DNA of 64,000 nt from Chryseobacterium caseinilyticum (GTDB lineage: Bacteria > Bacteroidota > Bacteroidia > Flavobacteriales > Weeksellaceae), in NCBI RefSeq assembly GCF_014837145.1, contig NZ_JACYFS010000001.1:992001-1056000 (forward strand). The letters run 5' to 3'. Shown here in pieces: positions 25,223 to 33,080 of the stretch (its first letter is position 1; each line of letters begins with the position of its first letter). Under the pieces are notes generated by a model. The model made no database searches. It saw nothing but the letters and a program-made list of their open reading frames with translations, and was not told the origin of the DNA. A program made the position numbers and the translations under genes.

Positions 25223-25930
25223 TTATCGCGGAGACTTAAAATCTTTGGCACCTGGATAAGGCTGCAGATAGCCGGAGTTCCAGTTGGACTGCAAAAGTGA
25301 TTCTAAAAATTCGTCGGTTCTGTTTTTATGAGGATTGTATTTTTCCTTAAGATCAATATCTGCCACTTTTCCTTTTACATTCCACCAGAATGCGCTCCAG
25401 CCTCCACGAAGTTCTTTGATCACTTCAAAAACATTTTTACCGGTTGCGCGGCTCATCAGTTTCGCAAAAACCTGACCTTCCGTAGTTGTTAGATCCCGTA
25501 ATTGTTTTTCATACTGGTCTGCAAGCATATTCTGCCGGTCTTTCACAAATTTCCGTTTGGCAGCAGAATCCATATCCTGCATATCTGCCTGAATATCGCG
25601 ATACTGCTGAAGAGCTGTCAGAAAGAGAGGATAAACACGGTATAGCTTCTTATTAAGGAAAAGATAGAAATTTTTATCAAGCTGATTATTGAATTTTGGT
25701 CTGTTCACCAATCTCAATTCATCCATTATAACAACTGTTTCCCCGTTGATCTCGTAAATTTTTGCCTTTTGTCTTTCGTCATAAAAATATTTCTGACCAT
25801 ATTCATCCACTTTCAACTGATCCTGTGGATACTGACTTAAAGGTCTGATTCCGAGAGTATCAACAATTTGAGCGTGGGCAGATATCGCAAAAAAAATAAG
25901 AAAAGGGAAGAAAACTTTATTTAAAATCAT
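25223..25930 (-). CDS. DUF4294 secreted protein
   Basis: 235 aa from MILNKVFFPFLIFFAISAHA, a signal peptide; a start seven codons upstream is less likely. The conserved region IYEINGETVVIMDELRLV, LFLNKKLYRVYPLFLTALQQ, YEKQLRDLTTTEGQVFAKLM and RATGKNVFEVIKELRGGWSA matches DUF4294. The family is confined to Bacteroidota and has no known function. It is divergent from an M42 peptidase gene, a pairing I recall from other flavobacteria. Confidence 0.8.
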   Translation of the reverse strand: MILNKVFFPFLIFFAISAHAQIVDTLGIRPLSQYPQDQLKVDEYGQKYFYDERQKAKIYEINGETVVIMDELRLVNRPKFNNQLDKNFYLFLNKKLYRVYPLFLTALQQYRDIQADMQDMDSAAKRKFVKDRQNMLADQYEKQLRDLTTTEGQVFAKLMSRATGKNVFEVIKELRGGWSAFWWNVKGKVADIDLKEKYNPHKNRTDEFLESLLQSNWNSGYLQPYPGAKDFKSPR

Positions 25931-25983
25931 TATTTTTACACTTCGTATCAAAAAAAATCAACGCAAAAATCATTCCTTTCTAT

Positions 25984-27060
25984 ATGAAATTCGAAAAGAA
26001 GTCTCTAAAGTTTTTAGAACAGTATCTTAACACATCATCCCCTACCGGATATGAACACAAAGGCCAGGAAGTATGGATGAATTACATCAAACCATATGTA
26101 GATAAAATTGAAGTCGATCACTACGGAACATGCTACGGCATTATAAACCCTGAAGCTGAATTCAAAGTGGTAATTGAAGCCCATGCCGATGAAATCTCAT
26201 GGTATGTAAATTATATCACAGATGACGGATTAATTTACGTGATCAGAAACGGTGGTTCAGACCAAACGATAGCGCCTTCAAAAGTGGTTAGCATCCATGG
26301 TGAAAAAGGTATTGTAAAAGGAGTTTTTGGCTGGCCGGCAATTCACACAAGAAGCGCAAACCAAAACGAACCAACTCCAAAAATTGAAAATATTTTTATC
26401 GACTGCGGTGCAATTTCAAAAGAAGAAGTTGAAGAGCTCGGAATTCACGTGGGTTGTATGATCACTTACCCTGACGAGTTTTTTGAAATGAATGACCGTT
26501 ATTTCGTTTGCCGGGCTTTAGATAACAGAATCGGTGGTTTTATGATTGCTGAAGTGGCAAGACTTTTAAAGGAAAATAAAAAAATAATTCCGTTCGGTTT
26601 GTATATCACCAACTCTGTACAGGAGGAAGTTGGACTTTACGGCGCAGACATGATTGCAGATACCATCAAACCTAACATCGCAATTGTAACCGACGTCACC
26701 CATGATACAACGACCCCGATGATTGAAAAGAAAAAAGAAGGCGATCAGAAATGTGGTGATGGTCCTGTGGTATTTTTTGCTCCCAGTGTGCATCATAAAA
26801 TAAGAGAACTGATCATTGATACCGCAAAGTCGAAAAACATTCCTTACCAAAGAGCTGCAGCCAGCCGTGCGACGGGAACTGATACGGATGCTTTTGCCCA
26901 TTCCAACGGTGGCGTACCAAGCGCATTGATTTCCCTGCCTTTACGCTACATGCATACCACGGTGGAAATGGTATCCAAAGAAGATGTTGGCAATGTGATT
27001 AAATTAATCTACGAAACTCTGTTGGAAATTAAACCTGAGATGAAACTGAAGTATCATTAA
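25984..27060 (+). CDS. M42-family zinc aminopeptidase
   Basis: 358 aa, cytoplasmic. Two-metal aminopeptidases of this family (TET-like) form large shells that degrade peptides. Marks are SSPTGYEHKGQEVW, EAHADEISWYV (metal His/Asp), CRALDNRIGGFMIAE, NSVQEEVGLYGADM (catalytic Glu pair), VTDVTHDTT and LPLRYMHTTVEMVSKEDV with the last metal His. Starts 53 bases from the divergent DUF4294 gene. Confidence 0.92.
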   Translation: MKFEKKSLKFLEQYLNTSSPTGYEHKGQEVWMNYIKPYVDKIEVDHYGTCYGIINPEAEFKVVIEAHADEISWYVNYITDDGLIYVIRNGGSDQTIAPSKVVSIHGEKGIVKGVFGWPAIHTRSANQNEPTPKIENIFIDCGAISKEEVEELGIHVGCMITYPDEFFEMNDRYFVCRALDNRIGGFMIAEVARLLKENKKIIPFGLYITNSVQEEVGLYGADMIADTIKPNIAIVTDVTHDTTTPMIEKKKEGDQKCGDGPVVFFAPSVHHKIRELIIDTAKSKNIPYQRAAASRATGTDTDAFAHSNGGVPSALISLPLRYMHTTVEMVSKEDVGNVIKLIYETLLEIKPEMKLKYH

Positions 27061-27119
27061 ATAAAAAGAGCCAGGTAAAAAGAATCAAGGTAAAAGATAA
27101 AAGTAAATAGAAAGTAAAA

Positions 27120-27770
27120 ATGAAAACTAAGCTTATAGCACCTTCCCTATTGTCTGCGGACTTTGGAAATCTTCAGCGGGACATCGAAATGCTCAACGAT
27201 TCGCAAGCAGACTGGCTGCATATAGATGTCATGGATGGCAGATTTGTACCAAACATTTCCTTCGGATTTCCGGTGATGAAAACAATTCAGAAGCATGCCA
27301 AAAAATTTATGGATGTGCATTTAATGATTGTAGAGCCTGAAAAATATGTTGAAGAATTCATCAGTCATGGTGCAGACTTAGTTTCTGTTCATTACGAAGC
27401 CTGTACACATTTACACAGAACAATTCATCACATTCAAAGTTTAGGAGCCAAGGCTGGTGTAGTTTTAAATCCTTCAACACCGGTTTTAATGCTTGAAGAC
27501 ATTATTGCCGATGTAGATCTGGTTTTGTTAATGAGTGTAAACCCAGGTTTTGGCGGACAAAAATTTATTGAAAACACGTATAAAAAAATCGCTGAAACAA
27601 AAGATCTCATTCTGAGTAATAATTCTACAGCTTTGATTCAAATCGATGGTGGCGTGAATATCGACAACGCTTCAAAACTTTTTGATGCAGGTGCAGATGT
27701 TTTGGTTGCAGGAAATGCGGTTTTCTCAGCAGAAAGCCCGGAAAGAATGATTGAACTTCTGAAAGTCTAA
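27120..27770 (+). CDS. rpe: Ribulose-phosphate 3-epimerase
   Basis: 216 aa TIM barrel of the pentose phosphate pathway; it interconverts ribulose-5-P and xylulose-5-P. Marks are APSLLSADFGNLQRDIEML, WLHIDVMDGRFVPNISFGFP (metal His/Asp), DVHLMIVEPEKYVEEF, GVVLNPSTPV, LLMSVNPGFGGQKFIENTYK and IQIDGGVN with the second catalytic Asp. The 59 bases upstream are made of AAGGTAAAA-like words. Confidence 0.96.
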   Translation: MKTKLIAPSLLSADFGNLQRDIEMLNDSQADWLHIDVMDGRFVPNISFGFPVMKTIQKHAKKFMDVHLMIVEPEKYVEEFISHGADLVSVHYEACTHLHRTIHHIQSLGAKAGVVLNPSTPVLMLEDIIADVDLVLLMSVNPGFGGQKFIENTYKKIAETKDLILSNNSTALIQIDGGVNIDNASKLFDAGADVLVAGNAVFSAESPERMIELLKV

Positions 27771-27791
27771 AAAAACAATTTTTTACAACCC

Positions 27792-27820
27792 AAAAAAGGC
27801 TGCCAATAGGCAGCCTTTCT
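27792..27820 (+). terminator. Terminator after rpe
   Basis: AGGCTGCC and GGCAGCCT form a strong stem with an AATA loop; T-rich bases follow. Confidence 0.8.
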
Positions 27821-28001
27821 CATCTCTGGTAAAGAGAATTCTTGTGGTTACAGTTTAGTTTGCTTTAGTTTTTAATCATTGAAATAAACTTTCGTTTAAT
27901 CCATTACAAATATCCTGAAATTTTCAGTACCAAACAATCCGTAAAAACACGGTATTTTTTCAGTTAAACAGTTACTTAATTTAGACGTCGAATTTAGACA
28001 T

Positions 28002-28030
28002 AAAAAAATCCGGAAATATTCCCGGATTTA
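28002..28030 (-). terminator. Terminator after ndk
   Basis: AAATCCGGGAATATTTCCGG on the minus strand folds with an A-T rich loop, then seven T residues, 22 bases beyond the ndk stop codon. Confidence 0.8.
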
Positions 28031-28051
28031 TATATTTTTTTAAAGCTCTTC

Positions 28052-28468
28052 TTAGAAAATTTCTCTTCCAGAAAAATGAAACTGAGCTTCGATAAGTGCA
28101 TTTTCATCTGAATCTGAACCGTGTACTGCATTCTCGCCGATGCTTCTTGCAAACATTTTTCTGATTGTTCCTTCTGCAGCTTCTGCAGGATTTGTAGAAC
28201 CGATCAAAGTTCTGAAATCTTCTACAGCATTATCTTTTTCTAAAACCGCAGCAACGATAGGTCCTGAGCTCATGAACTCAACCAACTCGCCGTAGAACGG
28301 TCTTTCAGAATGTACTTCATAGAATTTTTTTGCGTCAGCAACTGTAAGCTGAGTAAGCTTTAAAGCTTTAATTTTGAATCCTCCTTCAGAAATCTTTCCC
28401 AAAATTGCACCAATATGTCCGTCTGCAACTGCATCTGGCTTGATCATGGTGAATGTAATGTTAGACAT
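28052..28468 (-). CDS. ndk: Nucleoside diphosphate kinase
   Basis: 138 aa. It transfers the gamma phosphate between nucleoside di- and triphosphates through a phospho-His. The active His116 lies in [27 protein letters not shown] is the conserved opening and [14 protein letters not shown] the nucleotide-binding loop. Confidence 0.97.
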   Translation of the reverse strand: MSNITFTMIKPDAVADGHIGAILGKISEGGFKIKALKLTQLTVADAKKFYEVHSERPFYGELVEFMSSGPIVAAVLEKDNAVEDFRTLIGSTNPAEAAEGTIRKMFARSIGENAVHGSDSDENALIEAQFHFSGREIF

Positions 28469-28492
28469 AAAATTGTTTTTAAATTATTTGCA

Positions 28493-28500
28493 CAAAAATA
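28493..28500 (-). promoter_or_regulatory. -7 box of the ndk promoter
   Basis: TATTTTTG on the minus strand, 25 bases before the ndk start. No clear -33 box in the A-rich sequence upstream. Confidence 0.4.
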
Positions 28501-28578
28501 CGAAAAAAAATGAAAAATATGTTTTTAAGTTTTTTTTAACAATAAAATAACTTTTTTTAAGATTTTAGCGTCAATCCT

Positions 28579-28595
28579 TTGGCACAGTAATTGTT
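28579..28595 (+). promoter_or_regulatory. Sigma-54-like promoter
   Basis: TTGGCAC-AGTAA-TTGTT fits the -24/-12 consensus TTGGCAC-N5-TTGCT with exact spacing; one key base, the C of GC at -12, is T. Transcription would start near 28606 on the plus strand, opposite to both flanking genes. Confidence 0.4.
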
Positions 28596-28605
28596 TATTA
28601 GATTG

Positions 28606-28671
28606 TGATTCTCATGTTTAATTTGAGTTTTCATGGTTATTAGTTTTTACCCAGCTTCGGCTGGGTTTTTT
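28606..28671 (+). ncRNA. Candidate small RNA or short leader-type transcript
   Basis: A plus-strand terminator lies between two minus-strand genes, so an independent plus-strand transcript must end here. The sigma-54-like box upstream would give an RNA of about 65 bases. It contains a nine-codon ORF (MFNLSFHGY, 28614-28643), which may be chance. Confidence 0.4.
28650..28671 (+). terminator. Orphan terminator with UUCG tetraloop
   Basis: CCCAGC-TTCG-GCTGGG followed by six T residues. The opposite strand has no T-run after the stem, so the direction is plus. Confidence 0.85.
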
Positions 28672-28784
28672 ATTTGCACTAATAACGGCTTTTTCTTATC
28701 AAATCAGCAATTATTATAATTCTTACAAATCATCTTTCAAATATTCTTTTAGAAACATTGATTAACCAATAATTTCATATCTTT

Positions 28785-29717
28785 TTAGAAGCTGTTTGCT
28801 TCTTCTTCAGCGGCCTCTTCCATCAATTTGATGTAGTTAGAATATCGGGAATGCTGTATCTCTCCTGTTTCCAACGATTGCAGAACAGCACATTTTGGTT
28901 CGTTTACATGAAGACAGTTGTGAAACTTACACTCTTCTCTCTTTTTAAAAATTTCTGGGAAGTAATGTTGAATTTCTTCTTTCTGCACATCAATCATCGC
29001 AAACTCGCGGACGCCTGGTGTATCAATCACATTTCCTCCAAAATGCCAGAAGTGCATCTGTGCAAAAGTTGTCGTATGTTTTCCTTTAAGGTGAGTGTCT
29101 GAAATTTCTGAAGTCTTTAAATTTAAATCAGGCTGCAAAGCATTTACCAGTGTAGACTTTCCACAACCGGAGTGACCGAAGAATACCGAGGTTTTATCTT
29201 TAAGCAAATTCTGCAGATCGTCTAAATTTAATTTAGAATAGGAAGAAATCTCAAGACTTTCATAGCCAATTTCGTTATACAGAAACTCAATATCTTTTAC
29301 ATCTTCTACTTCTTCTTCATTCAAAACATCCATTTTATTGAAGAGAATCAGTGGCGTAATATTATAAGCCTCACAGCATGCGAGAAAGCGATCGAGAAAA
29401 CCGAGAGATGTTTCAGGATGTTTTAAAGTGAAAATAAAGCATGCAATGTCGATATTGGAAGCAATAATGTGGGCCTCCTTTGACAAATTGACAGATTTTC
29501 TGATAAGATAATTGTTTCGCGGCTCTATTTTCGTAATCCATGCTACGTCATCCTGCTCCAGCTGAAATTCTACAAAATCACCCACAGCCAACGGATTGGT
29601 AAGCCTGGTTTTGATCAGCTTAAATTTTCCCCGTATTCTTGCTTCGAAGATTCTGTCGGTATCCAGTTCCAAAACCTGATACCAACTTCCTGTGGATTTG
29701 ATGATTTTTCCTTTCAT
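28785..29717 (-). CDS. rsgA: Ribosome small subunit-dependent GTPase
   Basis: 310 aa. It helps late 30S ribosome maturation. Order: OB-fold N-domain (MKGKIIKSTGSWYQV), circularly permuted GTPase with G4 NKMD, G1 GHSGCGKST, G3 DTPG, then a zinc finger with Cys in EECKFHNCLHVNEPKCAV. Length is normal. A TATCTTTG box lies 15 bases upstream. Confidence 0.95.
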   Translation of the reverse strand: MKGKIIKSTGSWYQVLELDTDRIFEARIRGKFKLIKTRLTNPLAVGDFVEFQLEQDDVAWITKIEPRNNYLIRKSVNLSKEAHIIASNIDIACFIFTLKHPETSLGFLDRFLACCEAYNITPLILFNKMDVLNEEEVEDVKDIEFLYNEIGYESLEISSYSKLNLDDLQNLLKDKTSVFFGHSGCGKSTLVNALQPDLNLKTSEISDTHLKGKHTTTFAQMHFWHFGGNVIDTPGVREFAMIDVQKEEIQHYFPEIFKKREECKFHNCLHVNEPKCAVLQSLETGEIQHSRYSNYIKLMEEAAEEEANSF

Positions 29718-29731
29718 TTTTTATATTGATG

Positions 29732-29739
29732 CAAAGATA
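29732..29739 (-). promoter_or_regulatory. -7 box of the rsgA promoter
   Basis: TATCTTTGC on the minus strand fits TAnnTTTG; the 5' UTR would be under ten bases. Confidence 0.4.
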
Positions 29740-29824
29740 AATAATTAAGGCCTGAAAAAGCAGAACATTTTTCACCTTCTGCCTTTTCAGACCTAACTGA
29801 AAGTATTTTGACAATTTTTAAAAA

Positions 29825-30904
29825 CTATCTGTTAATCATAACTTTGTTTTGCACCTCAATAGATTCTTCATGAACGGTTTTGAAGATTTTCTCAATAAAC
29901 TCAGGAGACATACCGGTTTCGGTAGCTTTTTGAGTGGCATAATCTGTAATCTCCTTCCATCTTGCCGGCTGAAAAATGGCAATATCATTTTCCTTTTTAA
30001 GTTTACCTATTTTCTCAGAAATTTTCATTCTTTGTGAAAGCATTTCAATGATCTGAAAATCAAGGTCAGAAATCAATGTTCTGTGTCTTCCCATTTCACC
30101 TTCAAAACCAGCAAAATCAGAATTTCTGACTTTGAGATTTGAGATTAAATCTGCCAAAACTTCCGGTGTAATCTGTTGCGCAGCATCACTCCAAGCTTCA
30201 TCAGGATTGCTGTGTGTTTCGATAATGGCTCCCTGATAACCAACGTTCAGCGCTTCCTGAGTGATATCTGCCAAGCCGGTTCTGTTTCCGCAGATGTGGG
30301 AAGGATCAATGAGCATCGGGATATTAGGATACTGACTTTTAAAATCCAGGGCAATCTGCCAGTTGGGATTGTTTCGGTATTTTGTTTTTTGGTATGTGGA
30401 AAATCCACGGTGAATAACGCCAAGATTTTTAATATCCTGTCCTAAAAGCCTTTCCAATGCGCCAATCCATAATGCCAGATCAGGATTCACGGGATTCTTT
30501 ACCAGAACCGTTTTCACTGTGCCTTTTAATGCTTCGGCAATTTCCTGAACAGTGAAAGGATTAACGGTAGAACGCGCTCCAATCCACAGAATATCTACAT
30601 CAGCTTCTAAAGCGGCAGCCACGTGATGAGCATTGGCAACTTCTGTGGCAGTTTTAAAACCATATTCTTCCTTTACTTTTTTTAACCAGTTGAGACCGAT
30701 GACGCCAACTCCTTCAAAACCATTTGGTTTGGTTCTCGGTTTCCAGATACCGGCTCTGAAAATGGGAACATTTACATTCGTTTCTCTGATGCGTTTCGCA
30801 GTTTCAAGCATCTGAGCTTCACTTTCTGCGCTACAGGGCCCGGCAATCATCAATGGCTGAGAAAGATCTTCAACCCAACTGCTGTTTATTTCTTTTAATG
30901 TCAT
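29825..30904 (-). CDS. Bifunctional DAHP synthase / chorismate mutase (type II fusion)
   Basis: 359 aa. DAHP synthase (about 1-260) condenses PEP and erythrose-4-P, the first shikimate step: IAGPCSAESEAQMLETAKRI, FRAGIWKPRTKPNGFEG, WIGARSTVNPF and DPSHICGNRTGL. A C-terminal AroQ chorismate mutase (about 268-350) carries DLDFQIIEMLSQRMKISEKI and EKIFKTVHEESIEVQ. The fusion is typical of Bacteroidota. A leader ORF rich in Tyr, Phe and Trp codons lies upstream, so attenuation is likely. Confidence 0.94.
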   Translation of the reverse strand: MTLKEINSSWVEDLSQPLMIAGPCSAESEAQMLETAKRIRETNVNVPIFRAGIWKPRTKPNGFEGVGVIGLNWLKKVKEEYGFKTATEVANAHHVAAALEADVDILWIGARSTVNPFTVQEIAEALKGTVKTVLVKNPVNPDLALWIGALERLLGQDIKNLGVIHRGFSTYQKTKYRNNPNWQIALDFKSQYPNIPMLIDPSHICGNRTGLADITQEALNVGYQGAIIETHSNPDEAWSDAAQQITPEVLADLISNLKVRNSDFAGFEGEMGRHRTLISDLDFQIIEMLSQRMKISEKIGKLKKENDIAIFQPARWKEITDYATQKATETGMSPEFIEKIFKTVHEESIEVQNKVMINR

Positions 30905-31042
30905 ATTTATTTTTATTTTAAAATCAGGGATATATTTAAACTATAAAGCACTTTATAATTCTTTTCGAAATTGCCGTTAAAAAGTATTTAAGGAAATTGA
31001 AACTCAACAAAAAAGAGTCTCCGTTTTAGAAAAGAAATTTAA
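30905..31042 (-). promoter_or_regulatory. Putative attenuator between the leader ORF and DAHP synthase
   Basis: On the minus strand GAGACTC (31021-31015) is directly followed by T6 (31014-31009). It can pair with GAGTTTC (31005-30999), placing the T-run in the loop, or imperfectly with GAGTGTC inside the leader ORF (31141-31135), which would leave T6 after the stem as a terminator. The two pairings exclude each other. Folding was done by eye. Confidence 0.4.
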
Positions 31043-31186
31043 TTATCTGCACCAATAATATCGGTAGCAAATACCTAAATTTCTGTAATAATTTGAAGAA
31101 AAACCAAAATAACCGCTGAAAGATTCAGCAGTCTGACACTCAGATGATGAGTTAGATAACATTGATGTATTCAGAAATTTTTTCAT
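31043..31186 (-). CDS. Aromatic-rich leader peptide of DAHP synthase/chorismate mutase
   Basis: 47 codons starting with ATG (MKKFLNTSMLSNSSSE). Residues 23-45 hold three Phe, six Tyr and one Trp (FSGYFGFSSNYYRN, then CYRYYWCR). It lies upstream of the first enzyme for Phe, Tyr and Trp, on the same strand, behind a good promoter. Ribosome stalling at these codons would report aromatic aminoacyl-tRNA supply. It could instead be a small protein of unknown role, but position and composition favour a leader. Confidence 0.65.
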   Translation of the reverse strand: MKKFLNTSMLSNSSSECQTAESFSGYFGFSSNYYRNLGICYRYYWCR

Positions 31187-31237
31187 TTAAAATTTACCAA
31201 TACCTGTTAATCAGTTGATTATATTGATTTACATATT

Positions 31238-31264
31238 ATATTTTGCTGTAGTAAAGCAAAATTT
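31238..31264 (-). other. Hairpin at the 5' end of the leader transcript
   Basis: AAATTTTGCT and AGCAAAATAT pair around a seven-base loop, one mismatch. It begins at the predicted transcript start (about 31265), where such a stem could protect the mRNA. Confidence 0.4.
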
Positions 31265-31270
31265 ACCTGA

Positions 31271-31299
31271 CAAATATATAAAATTTATGTCAAATCAAA
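31271..31299 (-). promoter_or_regulatory. Promoter of the leader/DAHP synthase unit
   Basis: TTTG (31299-31296), 17 bases, TATATTTG (31278-31271) on the minus strand: both Bacteroidota boxes present. It overlaps the end of the dnaX tau reading frame. Confidence 0.55.
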
Positions 31300-31908
31300 C
31301 TTCATTAAATCATCAAGATCTTTCAGCAGAGGATTTTTCTCCATAAATTTTTCATAGATCTTTCTTTTCGTAAGAACTTCTACTTTAAGATTTTCAAAAT
31401 CTCTTTTGTACTCGATATCGATAGAGAAATTGTGAACCTTTGTTTTAAAATGATTGAAAAACTCACCACTTATTTTATCAAATTCCGTTCTTGCCGAATC
31501 TGAAGGATACAGAACTTCAATTACATTTTCATCCTTTTTATTAAGTTTAAAACCTTTTATTGCATTGAAGACAAAGACATTCTTATTCTGAAGCTGTTTT
31601 AAAAGTAAATTCCATTCAGCCTGTAGATCAGTTTCAGTAAAATGATTTTTTGGTAAATCTTCATTTTTTGTGATGACAACTTCTTCCTTCTCAACAGTTT
31701 CAGTTTTGTTCATGAATGAAGAAATACTCAAACCACCTGTTGAAGCAGGCCGTGACAGTGGCTTGGCCACTTTTTTAGGAACATAGGTTTCTTCTGAAGA
31801 AATCTTTACTTCAGGAACCTTTGTTGTTTCTGTCTCAGTTTTTTTTTCCGGAACCGGTCTTTTTATTTCCTGTTTTTCATCAAGAAACGGAGCCAGTATT
31901 AAGAACTT
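31285..31908 (-). CDS. dnaX: DnaX tau-specific C-terminal part, in the -1 frame
   Basis: This frame is open from the A10 run to the TGA or TAA at 31285 and continues DnaX by 207 residues (KFLILAPFLDEKQEIKRPVP and onward). It has a Lys/Glu/Pro/Thr-rich linker, then a folded end with TDLQAEWNLLLKQLQNKNVF and IDIEYKRDFENLKVEVLTKR typical of Bacteroidota DnaX tails. It has no good start of its own except GTG at 31770. Translation must come from a shift at 31907-31916, giving a tau of about 566 aa. Confidence 0.75.
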   Translation of the reverse strand, partial: KFLILAPFLDEKQEIKRPVPEKKTETETTKVPEVKISSEETYVPKKVAKPLSRPASTGGLSISSFMNKTETVEKEEVVITKNEDLPKNHFTETDLQAEWNLLLKQLQNKNVFVFNAIKGFKLNKKDENVIEVLYPSDSARTEFDKISGEFFNHFKTKVHNFSIDIEYKRDFENLKVEVLTKRKIYEKFMEKNPLLKDLDDLMKFDLT

Positions 31909-32984
31909 TTTTTTTTAAGAACATCTGCTCCACCGGTAAGTGAAGACAGTTGCATCAGGGCAATTTCTACCGTAAGCCTCGGATTTTTTGAATTTTTGTA
32001 ATTGATATCTGCATGATTACAAATTTCAATTCCATCAATCAGCAATTGCGGGCTCCAGCTTTTAGCCTGTTCTGCAAATTTGGCTTTGGTTTGTTCTCCA
32101 ACTTCAATAAGATCAATGGTAGATGCATTTTGAGCCATCATCAAGTCCCTGAAATGATTTCCAAGACCTGCGATAAATGTATGAGAATCAAATCCACGCT
32201 TTACAATTTCATTGAACGAAGAAAGTACAGCTGGGATATTGTTTTCTCTGGCCAGATCAACAATATTCAGATACTGATCGTAGTCTAAAATATTGAGAAC
32301 TTCAGCGGCTTTAGCCAGCGTAATATTTTTGTGTGAAAATGTAGATAGTCTGTCGAAAATAGAAAGTGCATCTCTCAACGCACCGTCTGCCTTCTGAGCA
32401 ATCAGATACAGCGCATCATCTTCGTACTGAATAGATTCTTTTGCTGCAATTGTTCGCAAATGCTCCTGAATATCCAGAATTGTGATTCTTTTGAAATCAT
32501 AAATCTGGCATCTCGAAAGAATTGTGGGAATAATTTTATGTTTTTCTGTAGTTGCCAAAATAAAAATGGCGTGTGCAGGCGGCTCCTCCAGCGTTTTCAG
32601 AAACGCATTAAAAGCTGCTGAAGACAGCATGTGAACCTCATCAATAATGTAAACCTTGTATTTACCAACCTGTGGTGCATACCTTACCTGATCTATCAGT
32701 TCACGAATATCGTCTACAGAGTTATTAGAAGCGGCATCAAGCTCATAAATATTATAAGCAAAACCGTCCTCAGAAACAGATCCGTCTTTTTCATTGATTT
32801 TGCGGGCAAGAATTCTGGCACAGGTAGTTTTACCCACACCTCTTGGCCCACAAAACAACAAAGCCTGAGCAAGCTGATTTTCTTCAATAGCATGTTCCAG
32901 AGTATCCGTAATGTGAGACTGCCCTACTACAGTGTCAAACTGCTGTGGGCGGTATTTTCTTGCAGATACTATAAAATTTTCCAT
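31899..32984 (-). CDS. dnaX: DNA polymerase III subunit gamma/tau, N-terminal AAA+ part (gamma-length frame)
   Basis: 361 aa ending in VLKKKSS. It is the clamp-loader ATPase: Walker A FCGPRGVGKTT, DExx box YIIDEVHMLSSAAF, sensor 1 ATTEKHKIIPTILSR and the lid and collar domains. The zinc-binding Cys cluster of E. coli DnaX is absent (KINEKDGSVSEDGFAYNI in its place), as I recall for the phylum. The zero frame stops right after CTT-A10-GTTCTTAA. A one-base backward slip on A-AAA-AAG opens the tau frame. Confidence 0.9.
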   Translation of the reverse strand: MENFIVSARKYRPQQFDTVVGQSHITDTLEHAIEENQLAQALLFCGPRGVGKTTCARILARKINEKDGSVSEDGFAYNIYELDAASNNSVDDIRELIDQVRYAPQVGKYKVYIIDEVHMLSSAAFNAFLKTLEEPPAHAIFILATTEKHKIIPTILSRCQIYDFKRITILDIQEHLRTIAAKESIQYEDDALYLIAQKADGALRDALSIFDRLSTFSHKNITLAKAAEVLNILDYDQYLNIVDLARENNIPAVLSSFNEIVKRGFDSHTFIAGLGNHFRDLMMAQNASTIDLIEVGEQTKAKFAEQAKSWSPQLLIDGIEICNHADINYKNSKNPRLTVEIALMQLSSLTGGADVLKKKSS

Positions 32985-32989
32985 TGCCC

Positions 32990-32997
32990 AAAAGTAA
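32990..32997 (-). promoter_or_regulatory. -7 box of the dnaX promoter
   Basis: TACTTTTG on the minus strand ends five bases before the ATG, which would make the mRNA practically leaderless. No clear -33 box. Confidence 0.3.
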
Positions 32998-33042
32998 GAA
33001 TAATTGTTTTAATCTAAAAATATAATATCTCAGATTTATAAA

Positions 33043-33080
33043 CAAAAAAGTAAATCTTCATTACTGAAGATTTACTTTTT
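33043..33080. terminator. Terminator after the TetR gene
   Basis: AGTAAATCTTCA and TGAAGATTTACT form a 12-base perfect stem with A6 before and T6 after, so it works on both strands. The TetR stop codon lies inside it. Confidence 0.85.

Noticed and set aside
27061..27119. AAGGTAAAA-like words before rpe as a tandem repeat feature
   Set aside because: Copies are too short and irregular to tell from purine-rich AT sequence.
31285..31770. Separate small gene with GTG start
   Set aside because: The frame is open further upstream to the A10 run and continues the DnaX sequence, so it is the tau tail.
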